Shown: positions 19,558 to 29,462, numbered from the stretch's first letter. The stretch is 64,000 bases of DNA from an uncultured Sphingobacteriaceae bacterium (GCA_946480915.1 CAMLLO010000006.1:116408-180407), one strand, 5' to 3'. The notes: a model not told the origin generated them from the sequence alone. Numbers and translations: made by a program.

Positions 19558-19590
19558 AAAAAAGCCGATTGAATATTCAACCGGCCTTTT
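19558..19590 (-). terminator. Terminator after atpC
   Basis: On the minus strand AAAAGGCCGGTTGAAT pairs with ATTCAATCGGCTTTTTT (one mismatch), giving a GC-rich stem base and T run; located 24 bp beyond the atpC stop. Confidence 0.85.
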
Positions 19591-19614
19591 ATTAAGCATC
19601 AAGCGATATAAGTT

Positions 19615-19860
19615 TTAGCTTACCACGCCTTCAGCCAGCAAAATTACCTTATTATTATTTACCTCGACCACTCCGCCTTTAATAATAAAACGCTCTGCGC
19701 CTTTTCCACTTCTAACGGTGACTTTGCCATCTTCAAGAGTAGATATTATTGGAGCGTGATTGTTGAGTATCTCAAAAGAACCTGCAGTTCCGGGAACCGT
19801 TACCGAGCTTACTTCTCCTTCGAATACTTTTTTATCTGGTGTTAAGATTTCTAATGTCAT
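19615..19860 (-). CDS. atpC: F1Fo ATP synthase epsilon subunit (short form)
   Basis: 81 residues corresponding to the N-terminal beta-sandwich of F1 epsilon (MTLEILTPDKKVFEGEV, then the GxxxxxxNHAPIISTL block). The C-terminal helical hairpin that regulates ATP hydrolysis in E. coli epsilon (~139 residues) is absent, as is common in Bacteroidota. ATG 19860 is chosen; an upstream ATG at 19881 would add seven residues coded by the spacer word repeat. Follows atpD after a 231-bp repeat-rich spacer. Confidence 0.93.
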   Translation of the reverse strand: MTLEILTPDKKVFEGEVSSVTVPGTAGSFEILNNHAPIISTLEDGKVTVRSGKGAERFIIKGGVVEVNNNKVILLAEGVVS

Positions 19861-19869
19861 TTTTTTGGT

Positions 19870-20085
19870 ATCTAGTATCAAGTATCTGGTATCAAGATGA
19901 GTCCCAAATACTTGTACTGTTAATCTCTATATGCTAAAATCTTGATACTTTACTAGCTACCTTATACTAATTACGCATTTTTCTTTTTGTGTCAAGTATC
20001 TGGGCGTTAAATACTCGTACTTTTTATATGCTATTAGTCTTGATACTTTGTACTAGCTACTTTATACCTGATACTAGCCATTTTC
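19870..20085. repeat. Imperfect tandem duplication and TATCAAGTAT words in the atpD-atpC spacer
   Basis: Two similar ~100-bp units, each with AAATACT(T/C)GTACT, a TATATGCTA segment, TCTTGATACTTT, CTAGCTAC and TTATAC; the left edge has GTATCTAGTATCAAGTATCTGGTATCAAGA. The words are the reverse complement of those near leuB. Confidence 0.75.
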
Positions 20086-20091
20086 AACTCG

Positions 20092-21618
<1,527 letters not shown>

Positions 21619-21667
21619 TTATTAATCAAGTAATTAAGCGAATAAATAAGGTCGCTTTTTTGGTCTG

Positions 21668-21697
21668 CAAAAATACGCTTTAAACCGGTATTTCAAA
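21668..21697 (-). promoter_or_regulatory. atpD: Bacteroidota-type promoter for atpD
   Basis: On the minus strand a -33 TTTG (21694-21697) and a -7 TATTTTTG (21668-21675) are separated by 18 bp, matching TTTG / TAnnTTTG. The -7 box is about 70 bp before the atpD start. Confidence 0.7.
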
Positions 21698-21797
21698 TGA
21701 CTTAGCTAAAAGATTTTTAATAAATTTTTTTATATCGCTTTTCATGCAAACTGTGTGCGTTTATGAGTGTTAAAATATATAGGTAAAATGTAAAATC

Positions 21798-22124
21798 ATG
21801 GAAACAGCAATAGGTAAAATCGCTCAAGTAAAATTCAAACTCGTTTCGCTTAGCAGTATTTTGGTATTAGCCTTTTTTTCGTTCATGGCGATGGCGCAAC
21901 CTGGTAATACTTCAAATGATGGCCGCGACCAGTCATCCAAGGCGGATCAGTCTACAGCATATCTGCGAAGCATAGAAACTGATCCCAACGGGGTGCCTAA
22001 TACAGCAGCATGGTATGCTCAGCCCTGGATCTGGGCAATTATAGCTTCGATTCTTATTTTGGTTATTGGCCTGGTTTTTAAAAACTATGGTAAACGCGAC
22101 GTCGAATCAGAACATGGTATATGA
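21798..22124 (+). CDS. Small membrane protein with WYAQPW-TM-basic tail (108 aa)
   Basis: I do not recognise a named family. It has an N-terminal hydrophobic segment that looks like a signal peptide (about residues 16-33, cleavage after MAMA), a polar middle of about 50 residues, then WYAQPWIWAIIASILILVIG, a basic stretch KNYGKRD and a short acidic end. The motif-membrane helix-basic tail order resembles a sorting signal, but a simple type I membrane protein is equally possible. The next gene downstream encodes a related protein; the two are separated by 109 bp. Confidence 0.7.
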   Translation: METAIGKIAQVKFKLVSLSSILVLAFFSFMAMAQPGNTSNDGRDQSSKADQSTAYLRSIETDPNGVPNTAAWYAQPWIWAIIASILILVIGLVFKNYGKRDVESEHGI

Positions 22125-22233
22125 TCAATAAAACTGTTTGTTAAATTATGTGTTAAACAATTAATCAATTTAACTAAATGATCAGTTTGATTTTGAACTG
22201 GTTGATTCTTTTTACACATTTAATAATCTTAGT

Positions 22234-22500
22234 ATGAAAAACTTAAATTTTTTAAACAAATTGGCGAAGACTGAAATTTGGTTTTCGGCCTTTCTAGCAA
22301 CCTTAAGTATCCTGGCGGGTTTACCGGCTTTGGCCCAAACTACTGTTCCAGAGAAAGTTGATGTAGATATCAATGCTGATACCGGTGATGGCGGAGGAGG
22401 TTGGTATGCGCAGCCCTGGGTTTGGGTTGTTGGAGTAGCAGTTTTTATTATTATAATAATTGCTATAACTAGAAGCGGAAGTACCAAAAGGGATGTTTAA
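22234..22500 (+). CDS. Small membrane protein, paralogue of the preceding one (88 aa)
   Basis: Signal-peptide-like N-terminus with the likely cut after LPALA, a short acidic linker (VDVDINADTGDGGGG), then WYAQPWVWVVGVAVF, an Ile-rich membrane helix and TRSGSTKRDV at the end. The WYAQPW(I/V)W motif and the KRDV ending are shared with the 108-residue neighbour, while the linkers differ. Followed by a clear terminator, so the pair forms one transcription unit. Role unknown; see findings for a possible link with the exosortase-like gene at 27529. Confidence 0.72.
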   Translation: MKNLNFLNKLAKTEIWFSAFLATLSILAGLPALAQTTVPEKVDVDINADTGDGGGGWYAQPWVWVVGVAVFIIIIIAITRSGSTKRDV

Positions 22501-22521
22501 TTCTATATATACATATTGAAG

Positions 22522-22553
22522 GGGGCGAATTATTAATTCGCCTCTTTTATTTT
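22522..22553 (+). terminator. Terminator after the small membrane protein pair
   Basis: GGCGAAT (22524-22530), loop TATTA, ATTCGCC (22536-22542), followed by TCTTTTATTTTATTTT. Confidence 0.85.
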
Positions 22554-22570
22554 ATTTTCTAATTTGCCCC

Positions 22571-23482
22571 ATGCTGAAAATTCTTGTAACAGGCAGTAAT
22601 GGATTGCTGGGGCAAACATTAACCCATCTGATTACTTCTACAAACAGGGCGAATCTTATTGCCACTTCAAAAGGCGAAGATCGATACACAGGTTCCGGTG
22701 ATTATCAATATTCAGAACTCAATATATCCAACAGAACTCAGCTGTGGGAGGTGGTCGCGGCGTTTAATCCGGATGTTATTCTTAATACTGCAGCAGTTAC
22801 TAATGTTGATGCATGTCACAAAGAAAGAGAATTGTGCCACTTAATTAATGTCGACGCTATTAAATATCTTGTCGAAATCTGTCGCGAAAGAAATATTCAT
22901 TTAATCCATTTGTCGACCGACTTTGTTTTCGACGGGCAAGCTGGTCCTTATTCAGAAGATGATCAACCCGATCCGCTAAGCTATTATGGCGAAACAAAAG
23001 TAGCAGCAGAAAAAATTATTCAGGCATCGGATTGCCGCTGGACTATTCTAAGAACTATTCTGGTATATGGTGTAACTGCCAACATGAGCCGTTCCAATAT
23101 TGTGTTGTGGGCGAAATCTGCATTGGAAAAAGGCGAGCCGATTCATGTGGTGACCGACCAATGGAGAATGCCGACACTCGCCCTTGACCTTGCGGAAGCC
23201 TGCTTACTTGCCGCCGAGAAAGGTGCAACCGGAATCTTTCACATTTCGGGCAAGGACATGATGACGGTCTATGAGCTCGTTCAGAAAGTTGCTGATTTCT
23301 GGAGTCTGGATAGTTCATTAATAATCCCCATATCTTCAAAAGATTTAAATCAGGAAGCAAAAAGACCCCTAAAAACTGGCTTTATATTGAATAAGGCAAT
23401 ACGTGTGTTGGGGTATAAACCTCATTCATTTAGTGAAGGACTTGAGATTGTGGACAGCCAATTGAGAGATCTGAAATCCTGA
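22571..23482 (+). CDS. dTDP-4-dehydrorhamnose reductase-like SDR protein (RmlD family)
   Basis: 303-residue extended short-chain dehydrogenase. NAD(P)-binding TGSNGLLGQ at the N-terminus, the STDFVFDG strand, and the catalytic YYGETK (Tyr-x3-Lys) are present; the C-terminal part (GIFHISGKD, TVYELVQKVA) follows RmlD. RmlD makes dTDP-L-rhamnose, a possible donor for the polysaccharide locus downstream, but the other rml genes are not in the window, so the exact substrate is open. Starts directly after a terminator. Confidence 0.75.
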   Translation: MLKILVTGSNGLLGQTLTHLITSTNRANLIATSKGEDRYTGSGDYQYSELNISNRTQLWEVVAAFNPDVILNTAAVTNVDACHKERELCHLINVDAIKYLVEICRERNIHLIHLSTDFVFDGQAGPYSEDDQPDPLSYYGETKVAAEKIIQASDCRWTILRTILVYGVTANMSRSNIVLWAKSALEKGEPIHVVTDQWRMPTLALDLAEACLLAAEKGATGIFHISGKDMMTVYELVQKVADFWSLDSSLIIPISSKDLNQEAKRPLKTGFILNKAIRVLGYKPHSFSEGLEIVDSQLRDLKS

Positions 23483-23561
23483 TGGGGCTTCATTATAAGT
23501 TGCCCTTATTCTCACAGTGGCTGTCATACCTGCCTGCAGGTCATCCGCCGAAAGTGCCCTC

Positions 23562-23582
23562 ATCCCGAACTCGTTTCGGGAT
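23562..23582. repeat. REP-like palindrome between the RmlD-like gene and floA
   Basis: ATCCCGAA (23562-23569) pairs with TTCGGGAT (23575-23582). The surrounding 'GTCAT...CATCCCGAACTCGTTTCGGGATCT' text is the intergenic palindrome type also seen in degraded form near 31170 and 63110. Confidence 0.7.
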
Positions 23583-23673
23583 CTAAAAAGGCGTAGCGCC
23601 CCATTATCTCGAACTTCCATTAATTATAAATTAAAACCTATATTCGTAACATTAACCTTTAAATCATTATCAT

Positions 23674-24657
23674 ATGGATCCTAATTTTTCTTTGCTGTTA
23701 ATGGTCGTCGGATCAATTATAGCATTATTCATTTTTTTCTACGTTTTACCAATTAACCTGTGGTTTACAGCGCAGCTTTCAGGGGTACGTGTAAGTCTGC
23801 TCAACCTTTTTTTAATGCGCTTAAGAAAGGTGTCACCATCTCTCGTAGTAAGCGCAATGATAACCTCAACTAAGGCAGGACTCAATCTTACGTCAAATGA
23901 GATAGAAACCCATTACCTCGCCGGCGGAAATGTTAATAGTGTAATTAAAGCATTAATATCGGCAGATAAAGCGAATATTCCTCTTGATTTCAAACTAGCT
24001 ACCGCGATAGATCTCGCCGGAAGAGACGTGTTTGATGCTGTTCAGCTATCGGTTAATCCACGAGTTATTAATACGCCACCGGTTGCCGCGGTAGCCAAGG
24101 ATGGTATCCAGTTAATAGCGAAAGCCAGGGTAACCGTTCGCGCCAACATCAATCAGTTAGTTGGTGGTGCAGGAGAGGAGACTATTCTGGCACGTGTAGG
24201 CGAAGGTATTGTTACAACAATCGGTTCAGCAATGAATCATAAAGAAGTACTTGAAAATCCCGACAGGATTTCTAAGACGGTATTAGATAAAGGCCTTGAC
24301 AGTGGAACCGCATTTGAAATTTTATCGATCGACATAGCAGACATAGATATCGGCGAAAATATTGGTGCCAAACTTCAAACAGATCAGGCGGAAGCCGATT
24401 TAAAAGTAGCCAATGCACGGGCAGAAGAACGCCGAGCGATGGCTGTAGCAAATGAGCAGGAAATGCGTGCGAAAGCGCAGGAAGCAAGAGCAAAAGTGAT
24501 TGAGGCCGAAGCACAGCTGCCTCTGGCAATGGCCGATGCCTTCCGTTCGGGTAACATGGGTATTATGGACTATTACAAAATGCAGAACCTGAAATCGGAT
24601 ACCGACATGCGAGATTCTATCGCAAAACCCGGTCCAGGCAAAGGAAAACAGTCTTAA
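23674..24657 (+). CDS. floA: Flotillin-like protein FloA
   Basis: 327 residues, the usual length of the FloA (UPF0365/YqfA) family. An N-terminal hydrophobic segment (about residues 5-26) anchors it in the inner membrane without full crossing; the SPFH-like core follows ([52 protein letters not shown]), and a coiled Glu/Ala-rich stretch (about 235-285) precedes the PGPGKGKQS tail. FloA organises membrane microdomains. No partner NfeD protein is adjacent. Confidence 0.93.
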   Translation: MDPNFSLLLMVVGSIIALFIFFYVLPINLWFTAQLSGVRVSLLNLFLMRLRKVSPSLVVSAMITSTKAGLNLTSNEIETHYLAGGNVNSVIKALISADKANIPLDFKLATAIDLAGRDVFDAVQLSVNPRVINTPPVAAVAKDGIQLIAKARVTVRANINQLVGGAGEETILARVGEGIVTTIGSAMNHKEVLENPDRISKTVLDKGLDSGTAFEILSIDIADIDIGENIGAKLQTDQAEADLKVANARAEERRAMAVANEQEMRAKAQEARAKVIEAEAQLPLAMADAFRSGNMGIMDYYKMQNLKSDTDMRDSIAKPGPGKGKQS

Positions 24658-24695
24658 AGAATTAATAATTAGATCTTTGATAGAATATTTAAAAT

Positions 24696-24729
24696 TTTGT
24701 CAGAGTTTTAAAAAGAACTTCTATCTTTG
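24696..24729 (+). promoter_or_regulatory. Bacteroidota-type promoter for tRNA-Arg
   Basis: TTTG at 24696-24699 and TATCTTTG at 24722-24729 match the -33/-7 consensus with a 22-bp spacer (slightly long). The tRNA begins 60 bp downstream. Confidence 0.65.
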
Positions 24730-24788
24730 CAGACCATTCAAAACGGACCTGCGCAATGCAGATCGCACGATGGAAGTTCTTTAATATT

Positions 24789-24862
24789 GGACCTGTAGCT
24801 TAATTGGATAGAGCACCTGACTACGGATCAGGAGGTTAGGGGTTCGACTCCCTTCAGGTCCA
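24789..24862 (+). tRNA. tRNA-Arg (anticodon ACG)
   Basis: 74-nt cloverleaf. Acceptor GGACCTG pairs with CAGGTCC; D arm AGCTTAATTGGATAGAGCA; anticodon stem CCTGA/TCAGG with loop CTACGGA, so the anticodon is ACG (wobble A, normally edited to inosine, reads CGU/CGC/CGA); T arm GGGGTTCGACTCCC. CCA is not encoded. Confidence 0.97.
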
Positions 24863-24874
24863 CAAAATCATTCC

Positions 24875-24907
24875 AAAGCCTTTTCGACCTATACGGAAAG
24901 GCTTTTT
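24875..24907 (+). terminator. Terminator after tRNA-Arg
   Basis: AAAGCCTTTTCG pairs with CGGAAAGGCTTT and is followed by a T run; it sits 13 bp past the tRNA and 20 bp before adk. Confidence 0.8.
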
Positions 24908-24926
24908 AAATTTTAACGCAAATCAG

Positions 24927-25499
24927 ATGTTAAACCTTGTCTTGTTTGGCCCTCCGGGTGCCGGTAAAGGAACTCAATCTCAAAAACTTATTGAAAAGTA
25001 TCACCTGGTACATCTTTCAACGGGCGATATTCTGAGAAATGAAATCACTAATGGAACTCAGCTTGGACTTGAAGCTAAGAAATTGATGGATCAGGGAATC
25101 CTTGTTCCTGATGAAGTTGTTATTGGGATGATCAGCAATAAACTGGATGCCAATAAAGATGCAAAAGGCTTTATTTTCGACGGATTTCCCAGAACAGTTG
25201 CTCAGGCCGAAGCGCTTGATGCTTTGTTAGATTCTAAAAATACGACCATTTCTGGTATGGTAGCCCTAGAGGTGAACGATCAGGAATTAGAAGCAAGATT
25301 GCTGAACAGAGGTAAAGATTCCGGTCGTGCCGATGATGCCAATCCTGAAATCATCAGAAAACGCATTGAAGAGTACAACTTCAAAACAGCTCCTGTGGCC
25401 AATTATTACAAATCTCAGGGAAAATATGTAAGCATTAACGGTATTGGAAGCATCGACGAAATATTCGACGGTATTTGCGAAGTAACCGATACATTCTAA
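24927..25499 (+). CDS. adk: Adenylate kinase
   Basis: 190-residue short-form enzyme (2 ADP to ATP and AMP). P-loop GPPGAGKGTQS, AMP-binding STGDILR, and FDGFPRTVAQA are intact. The lid is the short type (RGKDSGRADD) without zinc cysteines, as in other Bacteroidota. A terminator follows, so it is probably transcribed alone. Confidence 0.96.
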   Translation: MLNLVLFGPPGAGKGTQSQKLIEKYHLVHLSTGDILRNEITNGTQLGLEAKKLMDQGILVPDEVVIGMISNKLDANKDAKGFIFDGFPRTVAQAEALDALLDSKNTTISGMVALEVNDQELEARLLNRGKDSGRADDANPEIIRKRIEEYNFKTAPVANYYKSQGKYVSINGIGSIDEIFDGICEVTDTF

Positions 25500-25520
25500 T
25501 CCGAAATAAATATATCGAAC

Positions 25521-25553
25521 TAGCGGAAGTTATAAACAGCTTCCGCTATTTTT
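25521..25553 (+). terminator. Terminator after adk
   Basis: TAGCGGAAG (25521-25529) pairs with CTTCCGCTA (25540-25548); T run at 25549-25553. Confidence 0.92.
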
Positions 25554-25588
25554 GTATAATACCAGAATATACAAGGTATTACAGATAA

Positions 25589-25620
25589 CATACAACTCAT
25601 AACCCATAACGTACAACTCC
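25589..25620. repeat. Word repeat (ACAACTCATAACCCATAAC) abutting the obgE start
   Basis: Copies of a ~7-nt word (ACAACTC, ATAACCC, ATAACGT, ACAACTCC) fill the 32 bp directly before the obgE ATG. The reverse-complement form occurs just after the obgE stop. Confidence 0.65.
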
Positions 25621-26607
25621 ATGTCCAACTTCGTCGACTACGTAAAGATCTGCTGCCGCTCAGGTAAGGGCGGTTCTGGTTCTGCACATTTGCACCGCGA
25701 TAAATTTACAGCCACCGGAGGGCCGGATGGAGGCGATGGCGGAAGGGGAGGCCATATCATTTTGAAGGGAAGTACCCATGTATGGACACTCCTTCATCTT
25801 AAATATCGTAAACACGTTATCGCCGCTGATGGTGGTAATGGCGGAAGCGGTTTAAAAACTGGCAAGAACGGCAAAGATGAGATTTTGGAAGTGCCTTTGG
25901 GAACTATTGCGAAGGATGCTGAGACGGGAATCACTCTGTTTGAAATCACTAAGGACGGGGAAACGAAAATATTAACTCCGGGGGGCCGCGGCGGACAAGG
26001 TAACTGGCATTTTAAAACACCAACGCTTCAAACACCACGCTTTGCCCAGCCGGGTGAGGAAGGGAAAGAAGAGTGGATGGTTTTGGAGCTAAAGGTACTG
26101 GCGGATGTAGGTTTGGTTGGATTCCCGAATGCAGGTAAATCAACCTTGCTTTCTGTAGTCTCGGCAGCGAAACCTGAAATTGCTGATTATCCCTTCACTA
26201 CTTTAATACCCAATTTAGGTATCGTTGCTTACCGCGATAACCGCTCTTTTGTAATGGCGGATATTCCGGGAATTATAGAAGGGGCCTCTAAAGGCAAAGG
26301 GCTGGGGCTACGGTTTCTGCGACATATAGAACGTAATTCCGTATTGCTGTTTCTAATCCCGGCAGATACCAGCAGAACAATAAAAGAAGAATACGCTATT
26401 CTCTTAAATGAGCTCGAAGAGTACAATCCTGAGTTAATGCATAAACCCCGGGTGCTTGCCATCAGCAAATCGGATATGCTCGACGAAGAGTTGACTGAAG
26501 AAATCAAAAAAGACATGCCCGATGTTCCTTATATATTTATCTCTTCAGTGGCTCAGAAAAACATTATGGAGCTGAAGGATATGCTTTGGAAGGCGATAAA
26601 TGGTTGA
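25621..26607 (+). CDS. obgE: GTPase Obg/CgtA
   Basis: 328-residue essential GTPase involved in ribosome maturation and stress response. The glycine-rich Obg fold covers about residues 1-158 ([12 protein letters not shown] and GGRGGQGN), then the G domain: G1 [10 protein letters not shown]3 DIPG, G4 SKSD (variant of NKxD) and G5 ISS. The optional C-terminal OCT domain is absent. Start ATG 25621 directly follows a spacer word repeat. Confidence 0.96.
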   Translation: MSNFVDYVKICCRSGKGGSGSAHLHRDKFTATGGPDGGDGGRGGHIILKGSTHVWTLLHLKYRKHVIAADGGNGGSGLKTGKNGKDEILEVPLGTIAKDAETGITLFEITKDGETKILTPGGRGGQGNWHFKTPTLQTPRFAQPGEEGKEEWMVLELKVLADVGLVGFPNAGKSTLLSVVSAAKPEIADYPFTTLIPNLGIVAYRDNRSFVMADIPGIIEGASKGKGLGLRFLRHIERNSVLLFLIPADTSRTIKEEYAILLNELEEYNPELMHKPRVLAISKSDMLDEELTEEIKKDMPDVPYIFISSVAQKNIMELKDMLWKAING

Positions 26608-26649
26608 GGGTTGAATGTTGTAGGTTGTGAGTTGTAAGTTGTAAGTTGG
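26608..26649. repeat. Word repeat (GTTGTAGGTTGTGAGTTG) after the obgE stop
   Basis: Six imperfect copies of GTTGTRRGTT in a row directly after the stop codon; inverted relative to the words before the obgE start. Confidence 0.75.
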
Positions 26650-26660
26650 ATGCCCCTTTA

Positions 26661-26806
26661 ATCTGCACATTTGCACATCAATCGATTCGCACATTTCGCT
26701 AATCTGCACATTTGCACATCAACCCATCTGCACATTTCCCTGATTTGCACATCAATCCATCTGCACGTTTCCCTAATCTGCACATTTGCACATCAATGCA
26801 TCTGCA
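26661..26806. repeat. Tandem ATCTGCACATTTGCACATCA repeat array
   Basis: Imperfect copies of ATCTGCACATTTGCACATCA alternating with TTTCCCTAATCTGCAC over ~145 bp. There are no unique spacers, so it is not a CRISPR array. It sits between convergent obgE and wcaF-like genes. Confidence 0.85.
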
Positions 26807-26814
26807 GATTAATT

Positions 26815-27390
26815 TTACTCTATAATCCTATCCCTAACTTTCACTGCCGGATTCCCTTGATACACCGAATATTCCTCCAAATCCTTCGTCGCCACCGACC
26901 CCACCGCCAATACACTATGCGATTTACAAACTACACCCGGACAAACCGTTGCTCTCGCACCAATCCAAACCCCATCTTCCAGCGTAATCCCATCAACGAT
27001 TAAGTCAAAAGTGCTTTTTTTAAAGTTGTGGTTTCCCGTTAGAAGCATGGCCTCCTGCGAAACGCAGACATTCTTTCCGATGGTAACCGGAGCTAAATTT
27101 TCAATATAACATTCAGCAAGCCAGGAGTGATCGCCAAGCGTTAAACGCCAGGGATATTTGATATGGATAAAAGGTTTTACACGAACATCTTTCCCGATCT
27201 TTGCTCCAAAGAGCTTCAATATCGCCACCAGTATTACGCTAAAAGGAATAATTCCCGAACGGAAAATGAGTGTGTCTGTAAAATACCACAGCAAAACCTT
27301 AAGCATCGGAGCTCCGTGATTAAAGTCTTTAGTATCAAATGCCTTTCTAAGCTGAGTTTGTTTCAATGTTGAAAGATGAATTCCCGACAT
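26815..27390 (-). CDS. wcaF: WcaF-like hexapeptide acetyltransferase
   Basis: 191-residue left-handed beta-helix acyltransferase resembling the colanic-acid acetyltransferase WcaF. N-terminal hydrophobic region (KVLLWYFTDTLIF), then hexapeptide repeats from about residue 85 (VTIGKNVCVSQEA, ITLEDGVWIGARATVCPGV, SVLAVGSVATKD) and the catalytic-type His in LLTGNHNF. Probably O-acetylates a sugar of the exported polysaccharide. Last gene of the minus-strand locus; a tandem repeat array separates it from obgE. Confidence 0.85.
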   Translation of the reverse strand: MSGIHLSTLKQTQLRKAFDTKDFNHGAPMLKVLLWYFTDTLIFRSGIIPFSVILVAILKLFGAKIGKDVRVKPFIHIKYPWRLTLGDHSWLAECYIENLAPVTIGKNVCVSQEAMLLTGNHNFKKSTFDLIVDGITLEDGVWIGARATVCPGVVCKSHSVLAVGSVATKDLEEYSVYQGNPAVKVRDRIIE

Positions 27391-27474
27391 GCTAATTTAT
27401 GATAAATTTTTTCTTAGGTGAATTGGTTAAGAAATCCACTATTAACCATTTCTTAAATCCTAAATGCGCGAAAT

Positions 27475-27530
27475 CCCATAACCCACAACCCATAATCTAT
27501 AACCCACAACCCACAACCTCCAACCCACTC
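27475..27530. repeat. Word repeat (AACCCACAACCCATAATC) at the 3' end of the exosortase-like gene
   Basis: About eight copies of (A/C)AACCCA or TAACCCA; the array runs into the stop codon of the gene at 27529-28098. Confidence 0.75.
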
Positions 27531-28098
27531 ACACCCTCTTCTCTTCCACCCAAAACCAGATTACCATCAGCAAAATCGCATATAGAATCAGGTTAAAAAT
27601 ATCGTGATGATCCATAAAGTGCTTTAAATGCGATTTTTTCCAATACAAACCCAATAATACAAAGCGGATCACATTTAGCGTCTGGATTAAAAGTAAGCCC
27701 GCGGGAAGAAACCATAACTTGCTTTTCAGCGGCTTCGGATACGCAATTACAAAGGCGGTCAAAAAACTCATCACTCCATATCCTAAGCAGTCGTATGCCA
27801 TAATGAAACCGCCCCGTCCCGAAACCCGTAACCAGATGTCGGTTGTAAATACCTGTTCTCCTGAAGCCTTTATCAAAAAAGCGCTTACCTGCATTAATAC
27901 ATATCGCAGTCCATTAATATAGTTGAGGTGCTCCGCCAAAAAAGGCACATAGTAATTGCCAGGCGCAACTAATCCGATATACGCTATGTTGAAATAGTAT
28001 AGAAAAGTGAATAGTCCCAAGAATAGTATCAGGAACCGATAGGATTTATTTTGCCAGATGGATTTTAACAATTCTAAATGGATTAACTTATAAAACAA
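27529..28098 (-). CDS. Exosortase/archaeosortase-family membrane protein (XrtY-like)
   Basis: 189 residues with about five membrane helices. The three catalytic residues of the exosortase family are placed as expected: Cys104 in YDCLGYG, Arg145 in NVIRF and His164/165 in DHHDIFN, each at the start of a helix. Exosortases are thought to cut or transfer proteins bearing a C-terminal motif-helix-basic tail and are often encoded with polysaccharide genes. The Wzy-like pair and GT4 upstream suggest the exosortase Y group of Sphingobacteriaceae, recalled rather than searched. No certain substrate is seen nearby. Confidence 0.8.
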   Translation of the reverse strand: MFYKLIHLELLKSIWQNKSYRFLILFLGLFTFLYYFNIAYIGLVAPGNYYVPFLAEHLNYINGLRYVLMQVSAFLIKASGEQVFTTDIWLRVSGRGGFIMAYDCLGYGVMSFLTAFVIAYPKPLKSKLWFLPAGLLLIQTLNVIRFVLLGLYWKKSHLKHFMDHHDIFNLILYAILLMVIWFWVEEKRV

Positions 28099-28401
28099 CG
28101 AACAGGAATGATTAATTCAATGTATCTAATAGGTAACAAATTCAAAATTTAGTATCATCTGAAAGCAGAGCATTTACTAGAAATTTACTCAGCAATCTAA
28201 ATAGGAGTTTTAAAGAAAAAGACAATTAAAGTTGATTAAAGTAATAAAAATAGTTAGACATTACACCATATATTTTATCTTGCAATCTTTTTCATGTGTT
28301 AAGAGCTGCACAAAGGAATATGAAGTTCTTGGGTAATCAAATTGTCCTATTCTGCATGAAGCAGTTTAGGTCTTTCAGTATCAAGTACAATAAAACGAGT
28401 T
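28099..28401. other. Divergent intergenic region
   Basis: AT-rich 303 bp between the exosortase-like gene (minus) and the plus-strand transferase. It should hold both promoters, but no clear TTTG/TAnnTTTG pair is seen, and no gene or repeat. Confidence 0.5.
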
Positions 28402-29373
28402 ATGAGTTCACAATTTGATGAGATCACCCTTCAGATTAATATATCGCCAGGAGATATCAATTATGCACATTTAACAGTACCTTCTTTAGTAGAAAAGCAT
28501 TCTGCAATAAAAAGACGTCTATTAGTCGTTGATTGTTGCAGGCCTCAAAAGACAAAATTAGTAGACCCAGATACAAAATTTCCTCAAGAAGAATTTAATA
28601 AGAGGGTTGAACGAATTATTGAGATAGCTCTTACGTTGAGAGGCAATGGAACTGTTAATGAAGTTTATTTTTTGAAGACTGATGACCCATTAATTCCGCG
28701 TTTAGCAAAAAAATACTTAAGAGGTATTGTTTCTGTCACGCATTCTGCTGGGGGAACAGCTAATATGAGTTACTGGGCTGGACTTGAGCTTGTTAGAACA
28801 AAATACATACTGCATTATGATGGAGATATACTACTTTATCAGAAAGAAGGGTATTTTTGGATAGAGGAAGCCTTGACGTATTTTCAAGAAAACAAAAACA
28901 TTGTTTCAGCAACACCTCGTCTATGTCCGCCTGTTGACGACGTGGATTTTGATCTGCCGTCTCTTCATGAAGGGCGTGAAAATATATCAACTCCCTTTTA
29001 CTGGTTAAACGACTTCTTATCGACCCGTCATTTTTTGATGGATAAAGAACGTTTGAAAAATTATTTTCCTCTCTTGCGAGGAAAACTTTTACTAGAAATA
29101 ATTTTAAGGAAATATGGAAGACGTGCTTTTCCTAGAGATCCTGAAATAGTACTATTTAGAGCGATTTCTTCAAGAGGCGGCAAGCGACTGATATTAAAAA
29201 GCCCAAATGCTTGGCTTACTCATCCTGTTGATAAGCCCGCTGAATTTAGTGACTATTTACCATCTTTAATGGAAGCGGTGGACAAAGGAAAATGTCCTGA
29301 AGAACAAAAAGGGTATGAGAATATCAGAATGGATGCTTGGATAAAATTTTTAAAAGGAATGAATACCTTATGA
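28402..29373 (+). CDS. Glycosyltransferase-like protein, 'ISPxD' family
   Basis: 323 residues. It appears to be a GT-A-type transferase: a DXD-like YILHYDGDILLYQ follows a long N-terminal Rossmann-like part beginning INISPGD. It shares this opening, the WIEEAL block, the 'SATPRLCPP' block and a C-terminal W-HP...PEEQKG region with the gene at 38662-39633, which is exactly the same length, so the two form a family I cannot name. It is the only plus-strand gene inside the minus-strand locus and is strikingly AT-rich. Sugar unknown. Confidence 0.65.
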   Translation: MSSQFDEITLQINISPGDINYAHLTVPSLVEKHSAIKRRLLVVDCCRPQKTKLVDPDTKFPQEEFNKRVERIIEIALTLRGNGTVNEVYFLKTDDPLIPRLAKKYLRGIVSVTHSAGGTANMSYWAGLELVRTKYILHYDGDILLYQKEGYFWIEEALTYFQENKNIVSATPRLCPPVDDVDFDLPSLHEGRENISTPFYWLNDFLSTRHFLMDKERLKNYFPLLRGKLLLEIILRKYGRRAFPRDPEIVLFRAISSRGGKRLILKSPNAWLTHPVDKPAEFSDYLPSLMEAVDKGKCPEEQKGYENIRMDAWIKFLKGMNTL

Positions 29374-29462
29374 TGATAGGTCTAGAGGCTAGATTTTCTA
29401 CGGTTAATAGTCTAATCTTAAGTGATTGGAAGTTGATGTGATTAACTTGTTAGATAATACAA

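Larger units (their letters stand above)
18723..19614. other. Gene-free region between ilvD and atpC
   Basis: About 890 bp without an intact gene. The first ~250 bp are AT-rich and probably hold the ilvD promoter. A decayed ORF tail (19238-19396) is listed separately; another open frame without a recognisable start (19096-19218, plus) precedes it and may belong to the same wreck. The atpC terminator ends the region. Confidence 0.6.

Noticed and set aside
26661..26806. Possible CRISPR array
   Set aside because: The repeated phrases adjoin each other without unique spacers of constant length, and no cas gene is in the window.
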